Source: Synanceia verrucosa
Lineage: Eukaryota > Chordata > Actinopteri > Perciformes > Synanceiidae
Direction: 5' to 3'
NCBI GenBank assembly: GCA_029721515.1
Contig: CM056553.1
Coordinates: 14,016,447-14,080,446 of the forward strand
DNA: 64,000 nt
Shown here: one piece after another, positions 33,600 through 45,800 of the stretch
Numbering within the stretch: the first letter of the stretch is position 1
Layout of the letters: each line of letters starts with the position of its first letter
Made by a program: the position numbers and the translations under genes
The notes under the pieces: generated by a model
Seen by the model: the letters and a program-made list of their open reading frames with translations, nothing else
Told to the model about the DNA's origin: nothing
The model's database searches: none

Positions 33600-34476
33600 A
33601 CATGCATCACTCCCTTTATTACCCAACTTACAGCCTCTTTCATATTTTCTTCACTTCACTCCCCTCTAATCCTGACATCTATTCTCCTTTCATTACTGCG
33701 TACAAGACATGTCTCCGCTATAATGTCACGCTTTAGGCATTGTTTTCTTGTGCTATGGTAGGGCACCAGCACACCTGTGTACAGGTGCACTGTAGTTGGA
33801 GTGGGTACATTTATAAATGAGATTAGAAGAAAGTTAAAGCACCAGAACAATTAAAAGTAAATCTCTCATCTAGCTTTTATCTGATTTTTTGTGTTTTTTA
33901 GGAGATTTATTCAAAACCCACATTTTTTATGCAAGTCTACTGTATGTATGTGTACATGTTGGGGTGTAGGTCTGGCTGGTGTTCTTCCCCGAAAGAAACA
34001 CAGTCGACCCTTTCAAAGTGTTGCAAAGTCTGCGTCAGAATAAGGAGTTGTTTTCATTTAGGGAAAGAACCATCAGAAATCACTCACTGTGGAGAATTAA
34101 CTGCCTCCCTCAGGTCTATGGGGTCAATTTCTTTCTCCTTCTTATTCTAATAAACAGAATAAGAGGATGATCGCAGGGTGACGGGACTTTTTAACAACAA
34201 GTTTCCTGTTTGGCAAAAAATCTCGGGGTTCCCAGGTACAGAGCTGCATGATCTATAACAGGAAAGTTTCTGCTCCATTTCAAACATCACTCACCATCAT
34301 TGCAGGTCCATTTTCTCACCAGTCCACTCAAATGGCTTCAACCCATTCTTCAGTTTATAAGGTCCATTTTTTTATCCATTGCATGGATCAAAGTGAGTCC
34401 CACTGTCCTCATGTAGACCTAATTTAATTTATTTATCCTCCCAGGGCTAATAGCTGATGCTTATTGATTACAGTGT
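33600..34476 (-). other. tlx3: tlx3 probable 3' UTR
   Basis: Non-coding sequence downstream of the tlx3 stop. Minus-strand AATAAA signals (TTTATT on plus) lie at 33906-33911 and 33615-33620. It meets the kcnip1 3' end. Confidence 0.45.
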
Positions 34477-34660
34477 CTATTCCCTTTCCTCGGCCCAGGG
34501 CTGCAGGTTCTGCAGGGCGTACAGGGAGGAGTTATGCGCGCACAGAGGATCCGACACCGCTGATTCGCTGAGGGACTTCTGGAGGGCGGACTGCTGCAGC
34601 TGCAGGATCAGCCGATTGGCCTGCTGGCGCTCCGCCTCCCTCTCCTCGGCTGTCTGTCTC
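34477..34660 (-). CDS. tlx3: tlx3 exon 3 (C terminus)
   Basis: 184 nt after acceptor TCTTGCAG. Encodes (R)RQTAEEREAERQQANRLIL, then a Gln/Leu helix, DPLCAHNSSLYALQNLQPW, and ends AEERE with TAG. Relatives continue for several residues past this point (a VTSLV-type tail), so the C terminus is short. A stop inside that tail is read directly here. Confidence 0.93.
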
Positions 34661-34853
34661 CTGCAAGAAGACGTAAAGAAATAAATGAATAGATCAATTA
34701 GAAGTGGAGTTGTGTACGATTAAAAGACAACGAGAAAGAGGCTGGAAATTCTGCAGAAGCTGCAGAAAACAGCAGTTCTTAAATTAAAAATGAAATGCAG
34801 GGATGAGACATTTGCAAAGTAAAAAATATGCTAATGTTGCAGCCTGGTTGTAA

Positions 34854-34909
<56 letters not shown>

Positions 34910-36626
34910 CTTTTATGTTTCGTTTTTTTATTGTGGTTCCATGTCGACGGGGTCAATTGACAGGAACAGGAAATGGCGCACGAGGTCACCTGCACAACAA
35001 GGAAAGTTTAATTTTTGAGTTAGACTGCAGTGCGGGTTTCTGCGGGTTTAATTCAGTAAATGCGGCTGCAAATATCAGCACAGACAACTTCAGACTCGAG
35101 TATGAGATTTCCCACCAACCTCCACTTGGTCCTGCGGTTCTGGAACCAGGTTTTGACCTGTGCGTCTGTCATCTTGAGGCTCTTGGCCAGGGCTGCCCGC
35201 TCGGCGCTGGCCAGGTACTTCTGCCGGTGGAAGCGCTTCTCCAGCTCACAGATCTGAACTCTGGAGAAGGATGTGCGGGGCTTTTTCCGTTTGGGCGGTG
35301 TCCGGTTCTGGTACGGGTGTCCTATCCGTCGTGTGACGGCGAACGGCACCAGAGCCGCTGTGGGAGACAGAGAGACACACACCGGTGAGTGCACACACCA
35401 AACACTCATTCACTTCCTCCTCTGTATGGAAATTCAAGGCCATACATCACAGATATCTGCCCTGTTTGACAACAACTCCCTATTTAGAGTGTGTAAGCCA
35501 TGTGTGAAATATGTGGGATGGAATTTATAATGAAAGATGACTCTGGCCAAGTAGCCTCTTGCAATTTAAAAAAAATAAATGAGGACTCATTTTAAAGGTG
35601 TTTACGCACAGCTAATTACAGCTGGCCTATTGGCCTATTTATCTTTTCTTCACTATATTAAAGGTCTTTGCTAATAAAAGCTCCCGTTCCTCTTCAATTC
35701 ATATTCTTTACCTTTGTGTTAAACACGGAAAACATGTCATATAAACCTTTTATTATTTTAGATTATTTTAGTAGTCTTTTTTCATCCTAGTTTTCTCTAT
35801 AATTTATGAGATAAATTATTTGACATTTATTCTTATTTATCTGCAATTTAGCCAATTAATATTTTTAAGTTAATTTTTACTACAGCTAGAAAAAAATGAC
35901 AGACCATGCTGTTGCTGTTTAGTTACTTAAAAACAAAGCCTGATAAATTTAGCTGTGTGATTGTGCATAACTATATTTAATTGAATACTCAACTGCTAAA
36001 ACACGAGTGTAGTGTGACACAAAACATTCCATAATAATCTGTAAATGTAGTTTATTTAAAAATGTGCTCTCTGCCGTTCTTTTTATTTTGTTTTAAACCT
36101 TTTAAATAAGTACAGTGAAAACATCCCAGTCGGCTGTAAACATCATTTACAAATATTTGGCACATATGTTAAATGATTCATCGTTAGGAGGAACAACTGG
36201 CCTACCTGATATTCTGTCCTTGGCGAACCTGTTTCCTATCCAGGGGAAGCACAGCCCTCCAAACCCAGGCACAGCGCTCTGGACCGGGGGTCCCGGGGCT
36301 GTCATGGGTCTGTGGGCCGGGACCCGAATCACTCCCCGGCTTCCCAGACTCCTGCTCTCCCCGTATGATCCAGATCCCTCCATCGGAGGCATTATACCGG
36401 AGAGAGAGATAGACAGCGCTGTGTATGAGGGCGCGCTGGCCCCGGTCGGGCTTCCTAAACTGTAATAACCGTCCCCGTTGCTTAAATCGGATCCACTTTG
36501 TCTTCCTGACGCGCGCCCGTTTTCTGTCTCCGTACCGGCTCCCAGGATCTGGTCGATGCCGAAGCTGATGGGCTCATGATGAGCTGGTTTTGGAGGAGGG
36601 CTCGGTGCGCTTGGTGCTTGCTCCAT
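34477..36626 (-). CDS. tlx3: tlx3: T-cell leukemia homeobox protein 3 (whole gene, 3 coding exons)
   Basis: Homeodomain transcription factor of the TLX/HOX11 family, nuclear; it selects excitatory sensory and hindbrain neuronal fates. Coding exons on the minus strand: 36626-36206, 35357-35120 and 34660-34477, joined by GT-AG introns; 843 nt, 280 residues (human about 291). Order in the protein: an Eh1-like Groucho-binding motif HEPISFGIDQIL (17-28), a GVIRVPAHRP motif (98-107), FPW (127-129), TRRIGHPYQNRTPPKRKKPR, the homeodomain (about 162-222) with the family-specific Thr in QVKTWFQNRR, then RQTAEEREAERQQ and LYALQNLQPW. The start is MEQAPSA (36626) rather than the upstream in-frame ATG at 36653, because family members begin a few residues before HEPISFG. 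The homeodomain (RVQICELEKRFHRQKY) matches TLX3 better than TLX1 or TLX2. Whether it is tlx3a or tlx3b is unresolved. Confidence 0.94.
34857..34905. repeat. (AT)n microsatellite in tlx3 intron 2
   Basis: About 24 AT units between the homeobox exon and the terminal exon. Confidence 0.97.
35120..35357 (-). CDS. tlx3: tlx3 exon 2 (homeobox)
   Basis: 238 nt after acceptor TCTCCCACAG, ending in ...AAGTGGAG with donor GTTGGT. Carries AALVPFAVTRRIGHPYQNR and almost the whole homeodomain up to NRRTKW. Confidence 0.95.
35358..36205 (-). other. tlx3: tlx3 intron 1
   Basis: 848 bp of AT-rich sequence between exons 1 and 2, with GT-AG ends on the minus strand. No repeats or other feature seen. Confidence 0.85.
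36206..36626 (-). CDS. tlx3: tlx3 exon 1
   Basis: 421 nt: 140 codons plus one base, with donor GTAGGC. Encodes the Eh1 motif, a Gly/Ser-rich linker, GVIRVPAHRP and FPWIGNRFAKDRIS. Confidence 0.93.
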
Positions 36627-38089
36627 CCTCGTCTTTCTGCCGCAAAAACGCACGGAAAAAAAAACCTGAACGAGATGTTTTCAGAGGGAATCACGGCAGG
36701 TGTCAAACTGTACCAAAAGTAATAGCCAGTTGTGTCTCCATCGCTGTCCAGCCGTGTGCCCAGAGTCCAGCGTGTCCTCGATGTCTCTAACAGGCCTCTT
36801 TAAGAGGACTGGGTCCTCTCTGCAGGCTGTGCTCAAAGTTTGATGGGCGTTTGGAGAGATGTGACGCTCTGTCCTTCTCTCTACGCGTCAAAACGCTCCG
36901 TCTAACAGCTCCGTCCTCCTCCATCCCTCTCCGCCACTCATTGGCTGGCACCACAATGACTGATTGAATGTTAATGGGGGTAGGCCCACAATTTGGCACA
37001 ATAACCACGATTTCCCATAACCACGGGCGTCAGCTTGTTATATATCTATGGCACGATATGGCATCTTCATGCCTTCTGAGTGAGTCAGGGTTTGATGTTA
37101 TCGTTTTTTTGTAATTATAACTGAGAGTATGGAGCAAGCGACAACTTCATGGAAATTTATGTGGCATGATGTAAAATAATCGCAGCGGGGATCACTGAAG
37201 ATCACTGTTCTTTTAAGCGTCTTTGGTGACAAACGTTTCAGATTTTATGGTTTCAACCAACTGCTGTTTGATCATCTGTCTGTGTTCTGCTCGTCTCCAT
37301 AAATGTCTTCACCCTGAACGGGTTTATGAGATTTGGTGACAAATGATATCAGATGGAAAAAAAAAAAACTTTTACACACCTTATGGTCTGATAAATCGAC
37401 GTTTCTGCCTATCACCACTTTTCAAGTGCGCATCGTGTTTCCTCTGTCTGTCACATCTTCAGTCTGTGTCGTTTGACAACATGGGATGCAGGTGAATAAT
37501 ACGTTTACACAATTGAAAGCTATTAGCAGATGTTTTAAAACATGGATACTATTCATCCTGGATGATTTTTAAGACCAAACCAAAAGGAAGAAATGTCGGT
37601 CTGAATTTCTATTCCCTTTAATTAGAAACCTCCACATCGTCCACACGCCTTATAATCAAATATAGAAAGTTATTTTTATATTTCTACAGTGCGGCGCTTA
37701 ATATTCAACTGCTTCAAAATGTTAGAATTTTAAGCTGAAACCCAAAATCCTGAACTGTTTTTCAATGTTAATAATAGGTCGGATTTAAAGACTTAAATGT
37801 TCACATAACCAAATGTAGCTATATTTAGTTATGAGAACAATTGAGTCTTTAAATACAGTTACAATTCCCGTTAATTCATGTTGGTTTAATGTCTAATTAT
37901 AGAAGAAAATGTAAAATCATTTAAAAGCATTTAGTTAATAATTAATTTCAGCAGCTTTTATTAAATATGGTTTGTATGAGACGGAATAAAAATGATAAAA
38001 TCTTGAGTTACCGGTGCGTAATTACGCACATGAAAACTCATCACATTTGTGTTTTAAATAAAAGGACAGCGCTCTAATTGAACTTTGAG
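36627..38089. other. tlx3 5' leader and proximal upstream sequence
   Basis: GC-rich just 5' of the ATG, then AT-rich unique DNA. An in-frame upstream ATG at 36653 is probably not the start. No interspersed repeat seen. Confidence 0.4.
36940..36944 (-). promoter_or_regulatory. CCAAT box upstream of tlx3
   Basis: Reads GCCAGCCAATGAG on the minus strand, 314 bp upstream of the tlx3 ATG, in a moderately GC-rich stretch. A core-promoter role is inferred. Confidence 0.4.
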
Positions 38090-38330
38090 TTTGGCAAAGC
38101 ACTTCGTGGCCTTGTTTGTTCCTGGTAGCCACCGTGCCACATTAAATGGCCTGACAAGGGAAAGGCCATGGGCTACTTCAGATAAAGTGTCCGGACTCTG
38201 GAAGCTGCTCGCCGCTCAGATTCAATGGAACAGGCGCCCAAAGTGACCGGATAATCTCATTTTCACTAACTTGTCTCAGGAAGAGACAAATGCGCGTCGG
38301 GTTCGGATACGGCAGGTGGCTTTTTAGGCG
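38090..38330. promoter_or_regulatory. Candidate conserved element 1.5 kb upstream of tlx3
   Basis: GC-balanced unique sequence (GTAGCCACCGTGCCACATTA, GACAAGGGAAAGGCCATGGG, AAAGTGACCGGATAATC) within AT-rich DNA. No frame of note. Functional status inferred. Confidence 0.3.
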
Positions 38331-39589
38331 ATCACATTACAGTACTTAACCAAACTAATGCTGCCCAACATATTCATTTAGTGACAACAGGGTTTCTATT
38401 TGTAGGCTTTTAAAAGCTCTGCCCAACCTGCTCATCACTCATCATCTTTATTCTGTAAATAATACAAATTTTGTATTTGGGTTTTCCTGTCTTCTTGGCA
38501 AAATATTATGCCGGCTATTATTATCAGTTTTTAGTATTTTTTTGTAATTAGAATTCATTATTTATAACGCAGCCTGAATTTACCTGAAACTGCATAATAA
38601 TCTGGATTAAATCAGTCTTAAAATATACTGAAATGGAGTTGTTTAAAGTGTAATTTCTAAGGTTATGCGCCACACAACCGCAAAGAAATGCAAAGATACT
38701 GTAATATATATCAAAAAAACATCCGCATCTCGCCCTTTCACAATAAAGTCTTATGAAGCAATATGAGATGGGACAAGGCCCGAGGTGTTTGTTTGGCAAT
38801 ATGGACAGACTCTGAGTGTTGGCTGCTTCACCCCACCATATGTGAGCTCACCGGTGGCTTTTGATGGGGGAGAATTGGTCTGTTATAGCTGTCATCTTAT
38901 TGGACATTTTGATATTTCTCTTGATGACATTTGAAAAAATAATTCCACTAACAGTAACTAATTGTGGTGGAAATGGTGAATCGAGCAAAAACACACATTT
39001 AAATTGGTTTAATTTTTTTATAACAATTACATGACGATGCATATAGATCACAACTGAGTGAGTACTTCATGAAAATTAATAATTATTGCGTTTAGAGTGA
39101 AGGCAGTCCCTCCAGCCCGCACAGCAGACGGGGTCCCACCGGTTGCAGATGTTGCCTGTTAGTAATCCGGTGTAATCCAATGATTATGTGTGATTATGAC
39201 ACATTAGCTTTGACCTACGGGGTACCACCGTAACACCGGTTAAACACCGGACCGCCTCCAGCCAGCATTTCTCACTTTATTGATAGTCTGGATTTTGAAG
39301 ATGGTGTCGCGTCATTTCATTTCTTCACAATTACAACATAAAAGTTATATATATTTAAAAAAATTATAAAAATACAGAGAGTCCCCCTTACATAGCAGCC
39401 TTGAGGTTATCAGGTTTACACCCAAAATATTTAGCCGGTGCTTCTGAAAAGCCCGCAGCCCTGCGCGAACAATTAAGACGCGCATCAATCCTCGTTTTTT
39501 TTCCACAGGCAATATAAAAGCTGACACCCTGATTCCAAAAGTCCAAAAAGAAACGACAACAAAAGAGTGAAAGAGTGCGATTTGTTTGA

Positions 39590-40330
39590 GAAATTACCAC
39601 TTGATCTGCATAATCGGGGGTCTGGGCTGCAGCTCGGTACCCGGGGGCTGCGTTTTTATTGCGCGTCTCTTCGCCGTTATCAATTTCAGCAGCGCGCCTG
39701 ACTTTTTAAAAGGGGGACGAGGCCGGCTGCTTCTGAATAATGAATGACACGCTTTTATATTGTCGCTAAAGTGCCCGTGATGTTACAATATGAAAAGGCA
39801 GCGGTAAGTAATAGTGCATTTAAAGGGGATGTAGTGTATTATTATGATGTAAAAGAGAAGGAGAGAGGCGGTGGAGAGAGGGAGATGAGTGGAGAGCGGC
39901 ACCCAGAGAGAGAGAGAGAGAGAGAGAGATTGTTTTATTACAATAAGAGGAGATGAGTTTGCCTCGCAGCGAAATGAGGACCAGTTAATGAAACTTTACC
40001 GCAGCTAACGATTTCCCCTCCCTCGCTCTAAAAACCGCCCTTATGAAATATTTAAACTATTTAATATAGGTAGTATTAAGCTGAAAGACACTGGCATGGG
40101 CCATCTGACAACATTTACAAGGCTGTGGATTTTTTAAAGTTGGGTAAACAAAGCTTTACGGCCCGCTTTCCCCTCAACAAAAGTCTTGTAGTAAATCACG
40201 CTCATGTTGAGTGCAATATAGAGAAAATGTGTTTTAGTGTTGGGAGACTTGATTTAGTCTAATTTACGCTTTTCTGCACACCACGCCATGCATCTTCTCA
40301 CGCACAGATGCAGCAGTTTACAGGCTCATC
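39590..40330. promoter_or_regulatory. Candidate regulatory region upstream of tlx3
   Basis: Unique CpG-containing sequence on both sides of a short (GA)n run at 39908-39930, with GGCCGGCTGCTTCTGAATAA, CGCAGCTAACGATTTCCC, AAATATTTAAACTATTTAAT and AAACAAAGCTTTACGGCCCG. No coding potential seen. Confidence 0.28.
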
Positions 40331-40375
40331 CTATCAATATAAGGCTGTCTTGTGTGTAATGGGAGGGATAGTCTG

Positions 40376-40379
<4 letters not shown>

Positions 40380-40437
<58 letters not shown>
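40380..40437. repeat. (GT)n microsatellite
   Basis: About 28 GT units ending in a G-run. Confidence 0.98.
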
Positions 40438-40439
40438 GG

Positions 40440-43400
40440 GGGGGTATAGTGTTTCATATTGACATGCTCAGTGGGATTGTTGGATGAGAAGAGAAGAATG
40501 GGATCCCCCATCAGGGACTGGGTCAGGACCATCATCATCATCATCCCTTGGCTGTCACTGGACCACTGCTCTGTGGACAGTGGATCTGCCAGACTCTTAA
40601 AAAGCAAATCAACTGAGTTAAATGTCACTGTAAATGTCAAATTCATGGCCTGGTAGATATTAGAGGATTTTAATTGAAAGTATGAAAGCTTGTCTTACCA
40701 AAAGGTTCCTTCCACTGGAGGAAAGATGAGTGTGGGTTAGGGCAATAGCTCATCTTAGATGTTGCATAGATGCAATAAGTGTTGTCTTTTCCCGGGTTTG
40801 AAGGCCACATTCAGTATAGTGATGTAATTATTTTTATGAACTTACTACCTATATTATTTGCCTTTTATCTATTTTTGTTAAAGAATGTTTTGTTAAAGCA
40901 CCAATAGTTAACCATTGCTGATTAGTTGTCAACAATGATGAACAATTAATTATTTTAAGTAATTCCTAAAGAAACAAAAATGAAAATTCTGTGATTCCGG
41001 CCTCTTCAATGTGAATATTTTCTGTCAGCTCTACATCTCTGTAACAATAAATCTTGAGTTGTGGACAAAACAAAAGAAGACTTATTCGGATGCCATCTTG
41101 ATCTGTGGGAAACACAGATCGATTCTTCATAATTTTCTGGCATTTTATGGCTCAAACAACTTATTCATTATCAGAAAATGTAATCGTCAGAGCCTAAGTG
41201 TAGCTCTTCAGATGTTTATATTCTTCACATGGAGTCAAGCAGCAACCAATAGACAGACTCTCAGTGTGGTTTTGTATACTAATCAGTCATATAAGCTTTT
41301 CTTTTCTGCAAGTATCAGCATGCACATTTAACCACGTAAAGATGCCCTGAATCTTGAATTTGTTTCAATGAACATTGCATTCTTGTTACACTTGAGGAGC
41401 AATATGCTTTGACTATCTCTGTCTCTGTGTGTGTGTGTGTGTGCGCGTGTGCGTGTGTGAGGGTAGACCATGTAAGCCTGTCTGATGGTTGAATGCATGA
41501 CTGCCTCTTCACGCTGGTTAAAAGTCTGGGAGGGAGGGAGAGGAGGATGGAGAGGAAGAGAGTGAGAGAGGGAAGTAAATAAACCGCACAGACGTGAATT
41601 ATAGGGATGGACGGAGAGCAGAAAGCAAAAAAAAAAAAAAAAGCCCGGATGGATGGATGGATGGCTGAGGCTGAGATGTGAGAGAAAGAGTTAAAGCATT
41701 AATGGGGATCATTTGGGGCTGATGATAATTGAACACATGGCTTGAGTTTGGACAAGAGGATTCCCAGCCCATTGTCTCTTTTCCATGCATGTGGTTACAC
41801 TTTTAAGACTTAATCTCTGCCTTTATCCATTCTGAGTGCTAAGTAAAAGTTTTTTTCTGGAGCCATTTTTAGTCTCTCATCACACTCTATGGCTTTCAGG
41901 GAGATCTGCCATCCACAAAATGACTGATGTAATTAATAAGTGTGTGTGCTTGCTATTGCTTTAATGACTTATGACTGATTTATGTGTGAGGGAGTGTGCC
42001 AGTGTGGGTTTGTGTTTAAGAGCAGCTGAGTGCTCCTGAACGCCCCTGGTCGTGGTGCTAATGTGTTAATTCATTACTGCTTGTAGTGTGTTGCATTGTG
42101 TCAGAGCTCTGTTTCCCGTCTCCCTCTGTCTGTGTCCTCTCCGCTTCATAAAAGCTGATTATCCTGCATGTCGCCGCCGTTCCACCCATTCTCTCCTGCC
42201 TCTTGACCTCCTCACCCCTCCTGTTGCCTGCCCACGGGGCACTCATGCAGGGGAGGATGGGGGGGAGGGATAGAGGACCAGCTGCCACCAGCAATAGCAG
42301 CTCTGGTGCCTGGCAGAGGGAGCTACTCCAGCCCCCTGCTTTGCTGGGCCTTCTGGCCCCTCAGGGTGGAGGGGGGACACCAGCCTCATGCCACCAGCCC
42401 CACCTGTCTGGCCTCAGGCACTGGAGGGAGACCGATTAGACACACACACTCAGATATACACAGCCACATATGCACATTACTGCTGGATGACCCGGACAAT
42501 GTCAACTCCTCAGTAACTTTGATTTCATCCAATGTGCTTCTAAAAGGTTTTTAGCCCAAGATGTTTGAGCTGAATTACAAAACATGAAAAGTTCTATGTT
42601 TTGAACAGTTATAAGCACCAGGCAATAGTCCTGTTTTTAAATTCTGCTCCACGCATGTTACAATACACCCCTCCTCACACACACACAAATACACAGAGGC
42701 ACTTTGCTGTGAGGCGTGAAAGAGCGAGAGCTAAGTGAGGCCACTCCAGAGCGCTATTCTCTATATTGATTTCCCATTATCAGACCCCAGTCCCTGTGGA
42801 GTCATTAGTGCCGGGATCAAACAGACAGACAGAGAAGGAGACTAATACCAGTCACTTACACCAGCACAGGGAGATCACCTTACTTCCCCGAGGGTAGGAA
42901 GGCCAGTGAGGAGGAGAGGAAACGAGGAAGGCGAGGAGGGGGGTTTAGTGGATGGACGAGTGCAACGGGCTAACAGATGGAGATGGCAATGTGGAGAGAG
43001 CGAGGAAGAGGAAAGAGGTGGGGTTTAGAAGGGAAATGTTCATGATCAAATGGTAGACGCTCTTTGATCACTTTATTTGGCCAAATTTATTTGTTTTGCA
43101 CCCTTGCTCCCTCCTCTCTGTTCTCCATCACATTCACAAATCATGTCTCTTGTATTGTTAAACTCAACTTTTCATGTTTTCACTGATGGGTGACTTTTTG
43201 TCTTTGTCCAACCTTGTAAAATGTAGCCAATAACACTCCTCGTCCTCCCCACTTTCAATAATTTTATGGTAAAGATGCAGTGATGAATGGTTTTCATGTT
43301 GCCAGCAGCTGCTGTCTCCAAACCAGAAACAGTGAAGGAGGAATATGAAAAGTGAGATACTCATTTTGGTCCCTAGCTTCATAATTTCTGTGGATGTATT

Positions 43401-43504
43401 TATTCTCCATGGATTCAGGGGGAGCAATGAATTCAGAGTATGAATCAACATCATCCATCTTATTCACTTCTGCCTGCCAGTGAGGCCTGGAAGTGGTGGT
43501 CAGG

Positions 43505-43508
<4 letters not shown>
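40440..43508. other. Gene-free tlx3 upstream region
   Basis: No exon recognised. Includes (GT)n near 41430, an A-run at 41627, and a moderately GC-rich, low-repeat stretch at 42040-42440 that could be regulatory. Confidence 0.45.
43270..43299 (+). repeat. 30-bp dispersed repeat, copy 1
   Basis: Contains GATGAATGGTTTTCATGT; matches 46615-46644 at 28 of 30 positions in the same orientation. The flanks are unrelated. Confidence 0.6.

Positions 43509-43556
<48 letters not shown>
43509..43556. repeat. (CA)n microsatellite
   Basis: About 24 CA units. Confidence 0.98.
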
Positions 43557-43559
<3 letters not shown>

Positions 43560-43920
43560 CACGACTCAGACGGGGGTGACCCTGGCCTGACCCCCCTGCT
43601 GACCCCCAATCTGTTCCCCAACCTCACACCATGAGAGACCGGGGCACACCGGGATAGGGACACACACACGCTCAAAGACACACACGTTACACGCACTGGC
43701 GCAATGTGTGATCTGATGGCTATCTCCTCAGACAGTACCATGTGTACAGTACGTGTGAGTCCGAGTGTGTGCGTGTGTGCGTGTGTGTTTGTTTGTGCTG
43801 CTGTACCCTCTGCCCCCTCCCACTGGTGTTAATTGATTCTTGGTGCACTTTGCTGATTGGTGTGAGGACCCCTAGAGGCGGGCCCAGTCCCCACCCATGT
43901 TCCCTCTCCATTAATGTAGC

Positions 43921-43921
<1 letters not shown>

Positions 43922-43985
<64 letters not shown>
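43922..43985. repeat. Compound (CT)n(CA)n microsatellite
   Basis: CT run passing directly into a CA run. Confidence 0.97.
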
Positions 43986-43986
<1 letters not shown>

Positions 43987-44229
43987 GCATTGTATAGCTC
44001 TATATATGCATGTTCATGAACTTCAAAGCACATGTGTTGATTGTACTGGTGAGAAAACACACACACACACACACACATACACACACAGTCATGTCTTTCA
44101 GGGGGTTTTCACACCCCAGTAAAGAGGAAGCTGGCTAGCTGACATGAGCAGATTGCAGATCATATGAGACGATCCACACAGAAAAAATCAGTGTCTTAGT
44201 GGAGATTCATGGACAGTATAGGTGGGCAA

Positions 44230-44230
<1 letters not shown>

Positions 44231-44271
<41 letters not shown>
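44231..44271. repeat. (GT)n microsatellite
   Basis: About 20 GT units just left of the candidate element at 44330. Confidence 0.97.
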
Positions 44272-44274
<3 letters not shown>

Positions 44275-44329
44275 CGCATGCATGTGCGTGTGAGTGAGAG
44301 AGCCAGGAAGACAGTAAGAGAGATGAATC

Positions 44330-44620
44330 TCTGGTTATTAATTTCCAGCCGCGGCCCCTGGGTGAGATGTTAATATAGGGCTGATTGTGACTAATTTCTT
44401 ATTAATTGCCATCAGCGATTACACAGTGGCCAGTAATGTGGCTAATTTGTTGAAATGAATTTGGGTTTTCTGAGGCATTTTAATTGCTGCAGGTGGGCTG
44501 CGTCCCCCTGCACACTGTCACTTCTGTTTTTCAGCAGGAAACTTTTAAAGTTGTGCTGTTTGTGGCTATTATCAGTAATATTTAGTGAATTATAGCTCAT
44601 TAGTGTAGCAGTAAAGTATG
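44330..44620. promoter_or_regulatory. Candidate conserved non-coding element upstream of tlx3
   Basis: Complex, low-repeat sequence with many homeodomain-type TAAT/ATTA cores (GACTAATTTCTTATTAATTG, GTGGCTAATTTGTTGAAATG, TTTAATTGCTGCAGG). It stands out from the microsatellite-rich surroundings. An enhancer role for tlx3 is inferred from composition only. Confidence 0.35.
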
Positions 44621-45004
44621 CTTATGCATGTCTGTTCTCGTGTCTCCTGTCTTTGAGTTTGTATCTTCCCAGCATCACTGTAAACACCATCACTGTGTTA
44701 TTCATCAGGTTTATGCATCCCCCTGCATCCATATATCTCTGCACATTCATGATCATTACAGTGGGGACAGAGGAACGTTTAAGTGGTTGCCTTTTGTTTG
44801 TTGAATGTTTATAGCTTCCGTTAGCACGGCCTCAACGACCACTGAGGAACCAGTAGATACAAAATCCAAATCCCCCTATAAAAGAAGAGATGCCCTCTGG
44901 GCAGCCATAGCTCATAGTTGGCCTGATTTAGTGGCAGCCAGGAATCTGGGCTTGAATAAAGACAGAGAGAGTGAGGGCAGAGTGGAAGAGAGAGAGAGAG
45001 AGAG

Positions 45005-45150
45005 GAAAAGATAGCTCCCCGTGTGATAAATAGCCCCGGCTCTCTCTATTGCATTAGCCGTCCGGGCCGATAGATTGCGCGCCCAATAGACCCAGACGTA
45101 TGCGATTGGTTTCTCATATAAAAGTTGCATATTAAATTCCTTCACAGGAC
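45005..45150. promoter_or_regulatory. Candidate conserved non-coding element
   Basis: Balanced composition with CpGs (GCCGTCCGGGCCGATAGATT), TGATAAATAGCC, GCATTAGCC and ATGCGATTGG, lying between GA tracts. No coding frame. Confidence 0.3.
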
Positions 45151-45439
45151 TGTGCCCCCCAAGCATGAAGGAGGGAAGGAAGGAATGAGAGTGAAAAAGC
45201 AGAAAGTAGAGAAAGGAGTGGAAGAGCAAGAAAAAGGCTTTTTATGAGGCGAAACGCAGGCAGAGAGTTGGGGAAGCTGGAGATGAAGGGGGAAAGATAA
45301 CAGCAGGAGAAAAGTAGCTTGATGGTAGAAGAGACAAATGATGATGTCATGTATTTAATAGGTCCGTGGATATTGGGCGATGAGTGCGACCGTACATCCA
45401 TTTAATCAGTATTGCTTCCCAATGAAGATTTCTCTCTTG

Positions 45440-45800
45440 TTTTGCGCTCACTCCCTCCTTCCCTTGTTCGCAGCCGTTCTCCACATGCTAACGACCTCTC
45501 TAATTGTTTCCAAGCTCATTAAGATGCTGATGTTTTAATAGTAATTAATCCGTCATTTGCCTACATGCAAACACGGGCCACTGAGGTTTGTTCATCGCTG
45601 TTTCAATACACTGGTAATGCAGTAGCCTAGTCAAAGGAGACAATATCCTGCTAATTTAGCTCATCACTGTTAATTGGTTGTTAAGTGCCTTTAATTATCA
45701 AGCAGGCTTTGGGATTTAGGTCGGCAGAAAAAGGGGCATCGCCATGATTTTCCCTGCCACAGTGATGGATCTTGTGTGAACTTTAAAAACTGGAATAAAT
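45440..45800. promoter_or_regulatory. Candidate conserved non-coding element, TAAT-rich
   Basis: Dense homeodomain-like sites (TCTCTAATTGTTTCC, AATAGTAATTAATCCGTCA, CTGTTAATTGG, CTTTAATTATCAAGC) without simple repeats over 360 bp. It resembles the deeply conserved elements around developmental regulators. Conservation could not be tested. Confidence 0.38.

Noticed and set aside
34828..35388. 186-codon plus-strand frame
   Set aside because: Antisense of the tlx3 homeobox exon plus an (AT)n run.
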